The notes below the pieces were generated by a model. The model searched no databases and had not been told where the DNA came from. It was given only the letters and a program-made list of their open reading frames with translations. The translations under genes and the position numbers were made by a program. Below, piece after piece: positions 35,337 through 46,109 of a DNA stretch of 64,000 bases (position 1 is the stretch's first letter; each line of letters starts with the position of its first letter). Source of the stretch: Isoetes taiwanensis (Eukaryota; Streptophyta; Lycopodiopsida; Isoetales; Isoetaceae); contig JAJEKV010000030.1 in NCBI GenBank assembly GCA_021234155.1, forward strand, positions 7,245,890 through 7,309,889, given 5' to 3'.

Positions 35337-35895
35337 TCAAGAGATTGGCTTCCAGAAACTTTCTTGTTGGTCAAATCAGAGCTAGTGTAGTCATGCTCCA
35401 CGATCACCTCCCCCACCTTAGTGCCTCCTGAACCAAATACAATTCTTTTTACACGGGCCTTCCCGTGGGCATTCACATCCTTTAGTCTGGCTCTTTTCAC
35501 TGCATGAGTACCTGTGGATCTAGGACAGAGGGTAATCCAACAGCCAACAGAAATGACAAAATCAAGCCATTCACTATTGACATCCTTGACATTGTGAAGA
35601 ACTATTGTTCTTGCTTTAGATCTTCATTCATATCGATTGCCCATACTGCACGAATGCCAAGACAAAAAAGTTAGTTTTAGGGAAAACTTGAATGGCCAGA
35701 TCCATCAAAACCTTACCCTGTGAGCTTATCGCTGGTCTGTGTTCTTGAGAAATAATTTGGCAGATCAAAACAGTGCCCTATTTCAAGTATATCCGTGCTT
35801 GAAACTCGATTTAGAGCAGCTTCTATGCTTCACAATAGGGTTTCCCATATAATTTTGAAACCACGTAGTTTTCCACACCAGCTCGACCCTGCTAA
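35337..35895 (-). pseudogene. Unrecognised minus-strand exon pair, frameshifted
   Basis: Minus strand, about 35,826-35,717 reads IEAALNRVSSTDILEIGHCF then DLPNYFSRTQTSDKLTG and ends at a GTAAGG donor. About 35,650-35,337 reads GIRAVWAIDMNEDL, then after a one-base shift ARTIVLHNVKDVNSEWLDFV, ISVGCWITLCPRSTGTHAVK, RARLKDVNAHGKARVKRIVF and GSGGTKVGEVIVEHDYTSSD to a TGA. The composition and joins look like real coding exons, yet the frameshift suggests decay. I do not recognise the family. A further stretch upstream (about 35,895-35,830, GRAGVENYVVSKLYGKPYCE) may be another piece in a different frame. Confidence 0.45.
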
Positions 35896-35899
35896 AACA

Positions 35900-36558
35900 G
35901 AATTCAAGAGCACCCAAAATTTAACTTTACGTGAGTAAATGACTTCAAATCTCCATTGGGAAATGCTCTCCATAAGAAAATGTGGCTCCCTTGTTAGATG
36001 GGACCCTATCTAAATAAGACATGTAGCTACCAAAGCTAATATGCCATGGCAGGCATGTATGGATTAAGAATAAAGGCACTCATCTCTGATTGGCTAGAGT
36101 AAAAGGATGATGTGGATTTTCTCTATTTTCACAAAGGGCCTTTCAGAGACCCCATATTTTCTCTAATGCATACCAAAGCATCGGTATTTTGGTGGCAAGT
36201 TATCCATAGATGCATGCGTATAAATGCCTTGAGGCAGCGTTACGATCTTGGCATATTTGCAGTATGCCCGCTCTACCTTTCAGATGTTTAGACTATTGAA
36301 TATTGCCTCTTCGCTTGTCTAGGAATCCAACCAGCATGGTCTAGGCTACAAGATTTTTTTTAACAATGCACTGGATAGCCAATATGTCCTCTTGGCATCC
36401 TACCCTGCTGCATAGTCCCCAACTAAGCAAAAGACATCTCATCTTCGTTCTGGTTGGATTCTGTGATCAATCAAGGAATGTCAAAGACACCACATTTTTC
36501 AGGACATTTATGCATCTGCTCATAGACTCATTGTTGTATCCCAGGCTAAGATAGTAAT
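35900..36558. other. Intergenic, nothing recognised
   Basis: No coding or repeat structure recognised. Confidence 0.5.
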
Positions 36559-37003
36559 TGTAATGTTCCTGACATGCCCTTAACCAACTGGGCAAAACCG
36601 TCTTAGACATTTATGAGTACTCGCTTCTACCCATTTATGTCAGTGTCCCAAAAATGCGACACCCAAATCCACTCGAGCAGTCTCCATGGGTCCGTTACAA
36701 TCTCTCCCACTAGAACTATGTTCGCCCTCGAACATCACAAGACTATAAACCACACCGTCCCCTGGTATCTAAGACCAAGTTATGACCTACCGTCCAATGG
36801 TATCCCGGGTCATACTTGTCCCCATGGAGACTCAAACTCGAGCCTCCTCTAATACCAAATGTAACGTTCCTAACCGACATGCCCTTGACTAATTGGGCAA
36901 AACCATCTAGACATTTATGAGTAGTCACTTCTGTCCATTTATGCCGGTGTCTCGGAAAGGCGACATCCAGATCCACTCAAGCGGTCTCCATGGGTTCGTT
37001 ACA
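36559..37003 (-). mobile_element. TRIM element (445 bp): ~142-bp LTRs, tRNA-Met-like PBS, purine tract
   Basis: Direct repeats at 36,559-36,699 and 36,860-37,003 start TGTAA and end GTTACA (TG...CA). On the minus strand the 5' LTR (37,003-36,860) is followed by TTTGGTATTAGAGGAGG, close to the initiator tRNA-Met binding site. The 3' LTR is preceded by AGTGGGAGAGAT, a plausible polypurine tract. The interior is only about 160 bp. Flanks GTAAT and CTAAT are a near-match target duplication. Terminal-repeat retrotransposons in miniature are non-autonomous and move with enzymes of larger elements. The LTRs differ at many sites, so this copy is old. Confidence 0.85.
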
Positions 37004-37830
37004 CTAATGGCTTATAGATGTTCATCTCTGGAGTCAGATGTGCAAGATTGTATTTGGGTTCAGTACCTTCAAATTAACTCTTATAACTAGTCTCCTCTAT
37101 TGGAGTAAGTACATAGCGCTTCAGGCTCGTCTTCTAGAAGCATCTTTTTGTGCTTATACAAATAAATGAGATATTTATATTATTATTATTACTATTATTA
37201 TTATTTTATCGAAGGCAAGATTATTAATAATAATAAATGGTACATAAACCTTATTAAGGACCCCTGAAGGGCCAGATGGGAAGATTTATCCCTATAACAA
37301 CTATGATGACAGTAATGCAAATATAGAGAAATTCGGTACTCCATTTGAAACCTAGCTCAGCTTCTTCCCTCTCAAAGCAAGTACTATGGGGACCTCTAAC
37401 TAATTCCCTCTAACAAATTCGTGTGCGGTACTAAAGAAAGAAGTCACCCTCTTCCCCCTCTAAGTTGTACTAATGGAGCAAGATTCCTCACTTTCCTGAA
37501 TCCTTCATATTTATATTATTTTACTCTTGATTAATAAGGTGTTTTTCATCCTTCAAAAAAAAAAAAACACCATCTTGAAGAATTGTGTCTCTATAGACTA
37601 GCAGATCATGATACTTCTAAGCTTTAAATGGATAATGGTAGTTGTTACTGCATATTTGCATAGAGATATCTTTCATATGAGCCTTATACATGCTAGCCTT
37701 TTGAATAATTATTTTAATCCTATAAAAATCATGAGATGTTGGAGATTTATAGGTGCATCAAACACATTTCCAGCAATGTTAGACCTGCCATCTCTTTTGC
37801 CTGCCTCAGATGTGATACTTAGTTAGGGAA
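37003..37830. other. Intergenic, AT-rich
   Basis: A (TTA)n-like stretch lies near 37,175-37,205 and a short A run at 37,555-37,567. No gene recognised. Confidence 0.5.
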
Positions 37831-37834
37831 ATGG

Positions 37835-39110
37835 TTTAGAATAGAATAGAATACAATTATTGTCCGTAGTGCCGTGAGGCCACTGGCTTTGTGTAGCATG
37901 CATGAGCTTTCCTTTTGGGTCGCTATGGCCAGGACACACTGGTGTAATGTTGCCCTTTTATAGGCTTATCTTAATCCTATATGATACTCGCACTCCGCTT
38001 ATAATTGATTTCATGGCCATGCGAGAGCGCTTCAAAATCACTAGCTTTGAGCTATACACATTTGTGGGCTCCAATGTCCTACTTTTGATGGCGGGTCATA
38101 TTATGAGCCCCTTGTCTTAGTGCACATTTCGATGTCTGTCAGTCATCTCTCCAACTGCATCTGCGAAGTCTAATATTGTACTATCTTGTGGCATGAGGAT
38201 GTGTATCAGACAACTCCATCTTATCATATTGAATCTGGTTCTTATAGCTGTGTGCATAATGCGCATCGGTTGAGCATATAGTTCTCGTCTTCGACTTCAC
38301 CAGTGTCGCACATTCAGCATATACGGTCTTCCTTTTTCACCTTTCCTTACCTGCCCTTTTCGATCTTTAGATCATGACTTCCCATTCTAAATCTTGCTAT
38401 GATGTCCCTTCTGGTCTTCCCTATTCAGCTGTCTCCATAGAGTCTTTGACCCACCTGTTAGCGGGGTTAAATACCTCCAATAACCATAGTGTTTTTGGGC
38501 CGCGGTGTCTCCCTACACATGTATGCATGGCGTTCACTATCCATTGCTCATTCCATTTCCCTTCTTTCAGTATGTCATTTAAGTTTAAATCTAGATTTCT
38601 GGTCCAATGTGATACATCCCTGAACCAACCTAGACCTGTGGTCATGTGTTGTTTTGTCGATTTTTGGATTGCTATCGGATCAGTTTTTCGGGGTTCCTGA
38701 TGCTATTATCCCTTAGTAGGTATCTAATTGTTTTTTTCCATGCCCTGGTTTCCATTGGTTTCTCTCCCATCTTGTAGACCACGGTCGTCAGCGGGATGCT
38801 TGTTCTCACTTTGATCTCTTGTCCATGCCATTGTCGGAATGTGCCTTCATGTTTCTCCCATTTGCCGTCAGTCAGTCCAGGCCCCCATGCTTCTGCTCCG
38901 TACAGTTGTGTGGATGTTACCAATGAGCTGAATAGGTAGCATTTGATCTCTCCGTCAATGATTCTCTCCCTATTGCAAAAATTCTTCATTATGTAGTAAT
39001 TTCCTTTAACTATCTGGAATCTAACATCTGCCCCTTTCGACCATTTTCATGTGCCACGTGCGTCATACCCTAGATACTTGTATTCTGCTGCTTTGTTAGA
39101 GCCTGAACTC
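37835..39110 (-). mobile_element. LINE copy 3, 5'-truncated (C-terminal region and 3' tail)
   Basis: Minus strand from about 39,110 reads the C-terminal part of LINE ORF2: KCYLFSSLVTSTQLYGAEAW then GPGLTDGKWEKHEGTFRQWH, GEKPMETRAWKKTIRYLL, and in another frame GLGWFRDVSHWTRNLDLNLN. The 3' end is a TATTCTATTCTATTC tail at about 37,835, as in copy 1, and the 3' untranslated parts match (GCTACACAAAGCCAGTGGCC versus the equivalent in copy 1). No endonuclease or RT core is present. The copy ends beside a (CT)n microsatellite. Confidence 0.8.
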
Positions 39111-39183
39111 TAACCTTGCAAGAAGGATGGAAAACCAATACTCCAAGCAATGCACAACATCATCTCCATAGCTAGATCGAGCA

Positions 39184-39286
<103 letters not shown>

Positions 39287-39497
39287 TTGTGTATTTGGAC
39301 AGCTAGGGTTTCTATTCTTTGTAACCCTGGAAAGCCATAGCTCTCACATCTGTGTCGTTATTAAACGGGTTGGGCTCGTTGGAAAGCTTATTTCGAGATC
39401 TTTCCAAGGCATATAATATCAATACTTTTGATTCAGTTTAACAGTCTGTAATTGGCATTTTCCGGAACTGTATACAGGACAGCGGGTAGTAGGACAA

Positions 39498-40435
39498 ATG
39501 GCAAAAAAGAAACGGACTGTAGATGGGACTAGCAGAAACAAAAAAGAGGGAACCGAGGATGTTGGGTCGTCATCGACCTTCAGTGCCTTGGGAGGGGGAG
39601 CCGGAAGTATCAAGAAAATGGGGAACCTGATTTTTCCTCCACGTAATCGGAAGCTCGAGAAAACCCGGCCCCAGAGGGTACAGTGACCAAGCAAGATCTG
39701 TTAGATGCCGTTGGCGAGATGAGGGCAGCCATGGAATTCTCAACCCTGTCTATGAAGACATCAATGGAGGCCTCCTCATCCAAAACATGGTAAGTGATTT
39801 GAAATCTTTCTTGTTAGCTCATGTGCAAGCAGAAGTGGAGAAATGTCAGCACAATATGATAATGGAATTAGAGCAGTTCAAGAAGGGAATTAAAGCAGAA
39901 TTTGAAGCTTTCAAGCAAGAGGTTTTGAGTGAAGATAGTGATTGCGAAGATGATGTAGAAGAGCAGGAAGAAAAGGACATCTCTGGAATCCAAAAGCAAT
40001 TATCAGCTTTTATAGAAGAGCAAGAAAGGAGAGAAAAGCATTGAACATCCGCTTGATTGGCATACCGGAATGGACCGGAGAAAAGACCAAAGACATTGTT
40101 CGGGGCTTTTTGTGAAAATGAACCAAGCGGTGATAGATTCAGGCATTACAGATGCATTTCGGATTGGCAAGCAAACTGATAGGGATCGTCACATTATTGT
40201 CAAATTCAGATCAAAGGAAGACAAGATTAATATACTGAAAAAGAAGACCATGCTCAAGGGAAAGAAGATCTGGATCAATGATGATCTTACTAAGAACCAG
40301 TTTCAAGAGTACAAGGAATGTCATGAGATCCTCAAGGAAGCAAGGCAAGCGGGGAAAAAAGCGTCATTTGCTGACGGGGAAGGTCATGGTGGAAAATCCG
40401 AGAAAATGCATAGGTATTTGAAACCACTAGGATAA
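39498..40435 (+). pseudogene. L1-type ORF1 (RNA-binding, coiled-coil), frameshifted
   Basis: A basic N terminus (MAKKKRTVDGTSRNKK) is followed, after a frameshift, by an acidic coiled-coil-like region (HVQAEVEKCQHNMIMELEQF). After another shift comes NIRLIGIPEWTGEKTKDIVR then RDRHIIVKFRSKEDKINILK and KKIWINDDLTKNQFQEYKEC. The RLIGIPE and RxxIVKF blocks with the LTKxQ ending are the RRM-like and C-terminal parts of L1 ORF1 proteins, which coat element RNA. Frames: 39,498-39,686, about 39,700-40,044 and 40,070-40,435. Confidence 0.78.
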
Positions 40436-43400
40436 TGTGTTGGAACATAAATTCTATTAGTCAGTATAAAATAGATATAGTAGATGATCTATTTTCAAAT
40501 ATAGATGTTTTGTTCTTCTTAGAAACTTGTGAAAATGAACAAAAAGGTTTACCAGACATATATGGGTTTACACTGTTGCACTCCGTTTGGCACAATAAAG
40601 GCTGGCGCCTAAAAGGACATGGCGGGATTGCATGATATGTAAGGTCAGGCATGAGACACCTGGTGAAAATAATGAATGAAAGAGGATCATTGTAGCATAT
40701 CTGGGTGGAGTTACAAGGCCAGAAAGGTAAGATCTTTGTGGCGGGATGTTACTTTCCCGAGAGAATCACCAGGTTATGACTCGAGACCACGGATCGGGAT
40801 GACCCCTTTTTAGCTTAGAACAGGGATGTGCTTTCATTGTTTGCCGGATGGTGATGTTCTCTTATTAGGAGATTTCAACGGGCGCATTGCTACCAAACAA
40901 GCAGCTATCGCTAGCATGGAAGGGGATCCCGTATGGGTTGAGATGCTTGATGATAAGGAAGTATCCCAGGAAGGATGGAGTAGAACCACGGCAGATAGAA
41001 TAAGATGGCCTACACCCCAAGGCAACCATGTGCTTAATATGTGCAGCGGGCTTGATTTATTGGTTTATAATGGCACACAGATGTTTCCAAGTAAATGCCG
41101 TGCACATGCACATGCAAATGCAAGTGTTGTTGATCTCGTTCTTGCTACATCCCGGTTTGCGAATGTGTTACATATGTCTATAGAGGAAGAGATGGAAAAG
41201 ATCTCAGATCATACACCGATAACAGTTGTGTTAAGCACCAAGAATTACACATGCCACCAGGCACGTTGTGTCTCTAAGCCTCGCATACATATGAAATATT
41301 ATAAAGTGGAAAGCTATGTGAAGAAGTGTGAGGCAAGAGCCTCCACAACAAATTGGCCCAGCGACACTGATAAATTAAGTGACAAGATTGCAGAGCTAGT
41401 TCTAGATGTTGCCACTGATTGTTTTGTCTCACGCAGAAAGATGAAGGGGTTGCCATGCAATAGTTGGTTTGATGCATCTTGTAGAGCAAAAAGAGAGGCA
41501 TTTAAGCAGGCAAGGGGGGAAGATAGACAGAGATTAAAGAAAGAATATTTTGCACTCACGAAATCAAAAAAGAAAAAGTATGTGTATCAGAGACAGCAGG
41601 AGCTGATCCGTGACACTATAGCAGATCCCAAAAAATTCTGGAATGAGCTTAAGCCTAAGATGAAGCAGGAGACCCACCTGGAAACCATGGCTTTAGTAAG
41701 CCAAGTGCGTAAGCTGTATCACATGCCGGAGGCCAATGTCGGTAATATTGACTTACAGGATGTAGGCTGGTGCTTTGATTTGGAAGACTTAGAAGAAGGG
41801 TTAAGTCATCTTGCCAACGGGAAAGCGGCTGATTCAATTGGGCTGGTAGCTGAAATGTTCAAATGGGCAGGTAACTCAATACATGTTGCATTGTTGTCAT
41901 TATTTAACAATGTTTTGCGCAAAGGGTTTCCTCGCACTTGGCAGCTGAACAGAGTTATCCCCTTGCATAAAGCTGGAGATGAGAATGATCCTGGAAATTA
42001 CCGAATGATTCTGGTTAGTAGTTTATATGCCAAATTATTTGCTGCTATGCTGAATTGTAAATTGAGCACCTGGGCTGAAAAACATAATGTTAGAGCCATC
42101 GGACAGTGCGGGCTTTAGACCAAAAAAGATCCACAGTTGATCATTTGGTTACTTTATGAGCTATGGTTGATTCGGTTAAGGGTAAGAAAAACCCCTTTAT
42201 GCTCTTTTTGTTGATTATGCTAAGGCATTTGACACGGTATCTCGTGAGTAATTTATGGGAGAATGGAGGCCCTAGGGGTACCAATTGAGCTTAGACATGC
42301 AAGAAGATACTTTATGATAAAGTTTTGGTACAGCTATCATCCCCTACATTGAGCAATGCGCAGATGTGGTAGAAAGTAATATTGGAGTGAAGCAAGGGGT
42401 GCCCATTGTCGCCCACACTATTTGGCCTATTCATAGACCAACCGCAGTTTGGATGTTCGAATATGGCGGGGAGGGACCCCATTGTTTAGATGCATGGTTC
42501 TTTGCTCTTATATGTCGATGATGTTCTTCTTCTTCCCGTTCGAAGGAAGGCATGCGTAAGCATTTAGATCTTACGGCACATTTCGTGAAACGAATGAAAA
42601 AGTATGAGGGTAAATATGTCAAAGACTAAGATGATGGTATTTGGGACAAATAAAGTAGACCATCTTAAATTCCTCTATCATGGAGAACCTGTGGAAATTG
42701 TCACCTCATATAAGTATCTAGGGATACATGTGGACAAGGGGCATAGCCGAACTCGTTGTTGAGCATAGAGTAAATGGAGGCCCGAAAGCACTATATAGCA
42801 TGCAAACCAGTAAAAGTGGAAAAGCGTAAATATGGGACTTTAGCCCGAAGCGTACATTATATCGAAAGTTGGTCCAAACAGGTTTTGCTCTATGGGTGTG
42901 AAGTATGGGGGCCGGGATTATCTAGAGAATCCTGGAAAAAGATTGAGAAAGTGCGTAAGAAGTTCTTGAGAACGTAATTGGGTACTAAAGCTCAAACTCC
43001 ATATGATATGCTCCTTGTAGAGTGTGGCATGATGTCACTAGAGGTCAAGCCCTATGCGAACAACACATATCTCTCTAAGTTGCTATTTGATATGCCAGAA
43101 GATAGCTTACCAAGGCTAGCATTAGAAGAAAGAAGAGACAAGGGATGGTACTCAGATATTAGGGAATGGATGAGGAAGTGGGGGATGGACATTCATGGTA
43201 TACGTGAGAATAAGGGCAATCTAAGAGAGTGGGTGCATGAGCACCTCATTAGGAGAAGCTGGAGAGTCCCGGAGACAAAAAAAACATTTCTATAGACAGT
43301 ATATAAATCCCACTCTCCAAGAGGCCAAATACCTCAAGGAAGGTGTGTCTTTTGGCGCCAGAGAAATGATAAGCAGGATGCGGCTTAGCTCCCATAGGCT

Positions 43401-43733
43401 TGGGGTTGAAGTAGGACGTTGGAGTAATATTCCCCATGAATTGAGATTTTGCAAGTATGCAATATGGGAGAAGTAGAAGATGAATTACATGTCATCGTAA
43501 GGTGCCCGTCATACTCAGGGATTCGAGATAAGTCAAACTCTTTGTTGGAATTCTTTGATATGCCTGGACATCACATTGGGAAATACTTGAAGGAAATATT
43601 GACACAGAGAGAACAGTTAATGAATATTAAAGATTGTAATGTTATACATGATGAGAGATGGGAAGAGTCTAATGCATTCTTGTCAGAAGATGCATTAGAG
43701 GATATCTTTTATAACGTTGAATATGTACATTGA
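40435..43733 (+). pseudogene. LINE ORF2 (endonuclease, reverse transcriptase, zinc knuckle), broken
   Basis: Starts with the endonuclease block MCWNINSISQYKIDIVDDLF and IDVLFFLETCENEQKG, with stops near 40,635 and 40,780. It then runs open from 40,826 to 42,118 (430 residues) with LLLGDFNGRI, VVDLVLATSRFANV and KISDHTPITVVLS, and with the RT opening KAADSIGLVAEMFKW and TWQLNRVIPLHKAGDE. After a frameshift near 42,110, the YVDD box reads SLLYVDDVLLLP at about 42,500. The C-terminal part includes QVLLYGCEVWGPGLSRESWK and VCNMGEVEDELHVIVRCPSY. Reverse transcription would need at least half a dozen repairs. Confidence 0.85.
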
Positions 43734-43809
43734 TCGTCTCATAGACCTGGTGGTCTACAGACGTAATAAATACAACATTTCATTTCATTTCTCTCTCTCT
43801 CTCTCTTCT

Positions 43810-44666
43810 CAGATAGCACTGTGATGATAATGCTTCCACAATGCATACGTGCAAATATCCTGCATGCGTGCATGTGCGTATATCACTCCATATACAATAT
43901 ACGATCTCCTATACCACCTCAATAGTGGTGAGTGGTGAGTGGTGAGTGTGGTGACCACCCCAACAGTGGCGACCACAGTGGGAAAATGTGCCACTCCGTG
44001 GCGGAGAACCCACAACAAAATGTACTAATATGGTCCTTGGGACATGTCCCCAAATGACACATTTACATGTATGTTTAGAAAGAAAATTACCCTCCTCAAA
44101 TCCAAATAACTGATACAACACAAATTGGTCCAAAATGACAGTGACGAAACAGAGCCCCTGTAACTATGGCAAACTTTGAAAGCTGATATCTTGAGTTCCA
44201 GAACTCTGTTTGACCTGTACCATAGCTCTTTGGATTCGTATCGCCGAAACACATCTTTTGATGTAGGATAAATTGTGTATTATGGAACTGTCGCCATCTG
44301 TTTTTACAGAAAAACGACCTGTTGTAACCCAAAAGTTCTCCACAAATTCTCTGTAATTGGAGCTATGCCAAATCTGAATCCCTAGAAAAGCACTTCTCTT
44401 TCAAAATAAGGCCTGAGATCCTTGCCATTTCTGGGATTAGGCAACAATTCCCCTTCTGGAGTCATCAAGTAGAAAGCCCCACCTGGTACCTCTTTATCAA
44501 TCAGAAATGCGCCTTCGCATGGGCTTTGAAATTTGGATAGATGCTTCCTAGTGGTCCTGCACAATACCAATTGCCCTTCCTCAAATGGATTGACAACCTG
44601 TAAGTTGTCTTTGATAAGCTTTACTTTCTGTTTATGCCTCATATTGTAGTCTGCTGCTTCTTGTCT
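43810..44666 (-). mobile_element. Ty3/gypsy 3' fragment (integrase C-terminus and non-coding end)
   Basis: Minus strand from 44,664 reads RQEAADYNMRHKQKVKLIKD, PFEEGQLVLCRTTRKHLSKF, GAFLIDKEVPGGAFYLMTPE and NPRNGKDLRPYFEREVLF then stop at 44,382. This is the C-terminal chromodomain-like/SH3-like part of a gypsy integrase. Below it about 400 bp of non-coding sequence, then a block with CACTCACCA repeats (43,975-43,920), continue to the CT run near 43,808. The same repeat block occurs again at 44,667-44,716, on the other side of the integrase piece. Confidence 0.75.
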
Positions 44667-44716
44667 CAATAGTGGTGAGTGTGGTGAGTGGTGAGTGTGG
44701 TGACCACCCCAACATG
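44667..44716. repeat. 50-bp CACTCACCA block repeated on both sides of the gypsy fragment
   Basis: On the minus strand TGTTGGGGTGGTCACCACAC followed by CACTCACCA units and CACTATTGAG occurs at 44,716-44,667 and again at 43,975-43,920 with one unit more or less. It may be the start of an LTR or of the internal region; the second copy is followed by a longer LTR-like sequence. Confidence 0.6.
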
Positions 44717-46100
44717 CTTCTTCTAGCTCTGTATCCATGTACTTGAATGGTTTGTGTCTGGTTTTGGTGCCGAATGTGACTATTTTCGTCTTGGCCAGAT
44801 TTACTGTTAGGCCTGTCTTCTCACATAACTCTTCTAGAAGCTCTCGCATGTTGTGCACACCCGAGTTTGGTAGCCAACATACTCAAGTCATTTGTGTATA
44901 GCATTATAGGGATTTTCGTTTCTCCTAGGACTGGTGCATCTATGTCTCTCTATTTTTCTCCCATGAATTCCTACAATGCATCTATGTAGATTCCAAATAG
45001 CATAGGTGAAAGTGGGCATTCCTGTTTGACCCCTGTGTCGCAATTAATTACCTGACTATTTTGATCCATCTTAGCATAGACTCTCTGATATAATCATGCG
45101 ATTGACCCTATCATGCCTTCCGGTGCTTTGAGGTCTATCAGTCTTTGCGGTCAAATGCCTTTTTAAAATCTACAAAGCAACATATGATTTTCTTATTTTG
45201 TGCCTTGGTCTGTTCTATCGGTATCCAAAATATGACTAGGTGGTCTGTTGTTGAGTGATCTGGTCTGAACCCTGCTTGTCCCTGAGCTCTTAGTTTTCCT
45301 TCTTCCACCCAGTGTTTGTTTGTTATCTAGGAGCTTTGCAAAGCATTTTGCAAATATAGAACTCACCATTATCAATCTATAGTTTCCTGGTTCTCCACTG
45401 CTTCCCTCTTTGTGCAAGGTATGATTCTGTTGTACTTCCATCTTTCTGATATGCATGTGTGGATTATATTGTTGAAGATGTCCATGACTAGTTCTTCTAT
45501 CAATGTATCTACACATTTCAGCATCTCCACTGTGAGGCCATATAGATCAGGAGATTTGTTGTTGGACATCTTCTGTAACGCAATCATGAACTCCTGTCTG
45601 TTGAAACAAGGTTTTTGTCCTCCGTTTAGTACAATTATCGGTGATGCACCCATCTTATACAGCCTTCCCAAGTACTGTTCCCAATCAATCCCTTCTTGGT
45701 CCTGCGGCGGTTCTCCCCCTTTATTTTAACACCTTTTTTCCTTTTCATTCCCGTCCAAAATCTCTTAAGTTGTCTCTCTAACATATCTGCCAGATCCCAT
45801 TGGTGGTGTAGCAAGTTCCTATTCCTCTTTGCTTTTAATAATTTTTGGTATATCGATCTTTCTTCTTGGTACGCTTCCGTCCCCTTGGATTGTCTGAACT
45901 TTCTTTTATGTTGCCTACACTCATCATCGTACTACACATATACATTGTATGCATGATTATTTCTGCCTCTCCTTTTTTCTTATGGATCCATATGCATCAT
46001 TACTATGTGTACTTTAGGAACTCCCATTTCAGCATGATGATAGAGGGACCATTCATATCCAGTTACCTGGATGGTTTTCTCTACTTGTCCCATTACTTGG
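44717..46100 (-). mobile_element. LINE copy 5, central part
   Basis: Minus strand reads, across frames, the linker KIDIPKIIKSK-like region, MSNNKSPDLYGLTVEMLKCV (RT start), ERWKYNRIIPCTKREA, NYRLIMVSSIFAKCFAKLLD, GVKQECPLSPMLFGIYIDAL, IMLYTNDLSMLAT (catalytic YADD changed to YTND) and TGLTVNLAKTKIVTFGTKTR to about 44,717. There the sequence switches abruptly to the CACTCACCA block and gypsy sequence. The 3' half of the LINE is missing at this junction. Confidence 0.78.
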
Positions 46101-46109
46101 AACTAGGTA

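Larger units (their letters stand above)
39410..43785 (+). mobile_element. Near full-length LINE, copy 4 (ORF1 and ORF2)
   Basis: The best-preserved LINE of the window: ORF1 (39,498-40,435 across frameshifts), then ORF2 with endonuclease, reverse transcriptase and a C-terminal zinc knuckle to 43,733, and a 3' end with a CATTTCATTTCATTTC tail at about 43,770-43,790. The 5' untranslated part begins somewhere between the CT microsatellite and 39,498. Several frameshifts and stops inactivate it. ORF2 starts (ATGTGTTGG, 40,435) overlapping the ORF1 stop, a tight ORF1/ORF2 junction. Confidence 0.9.
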
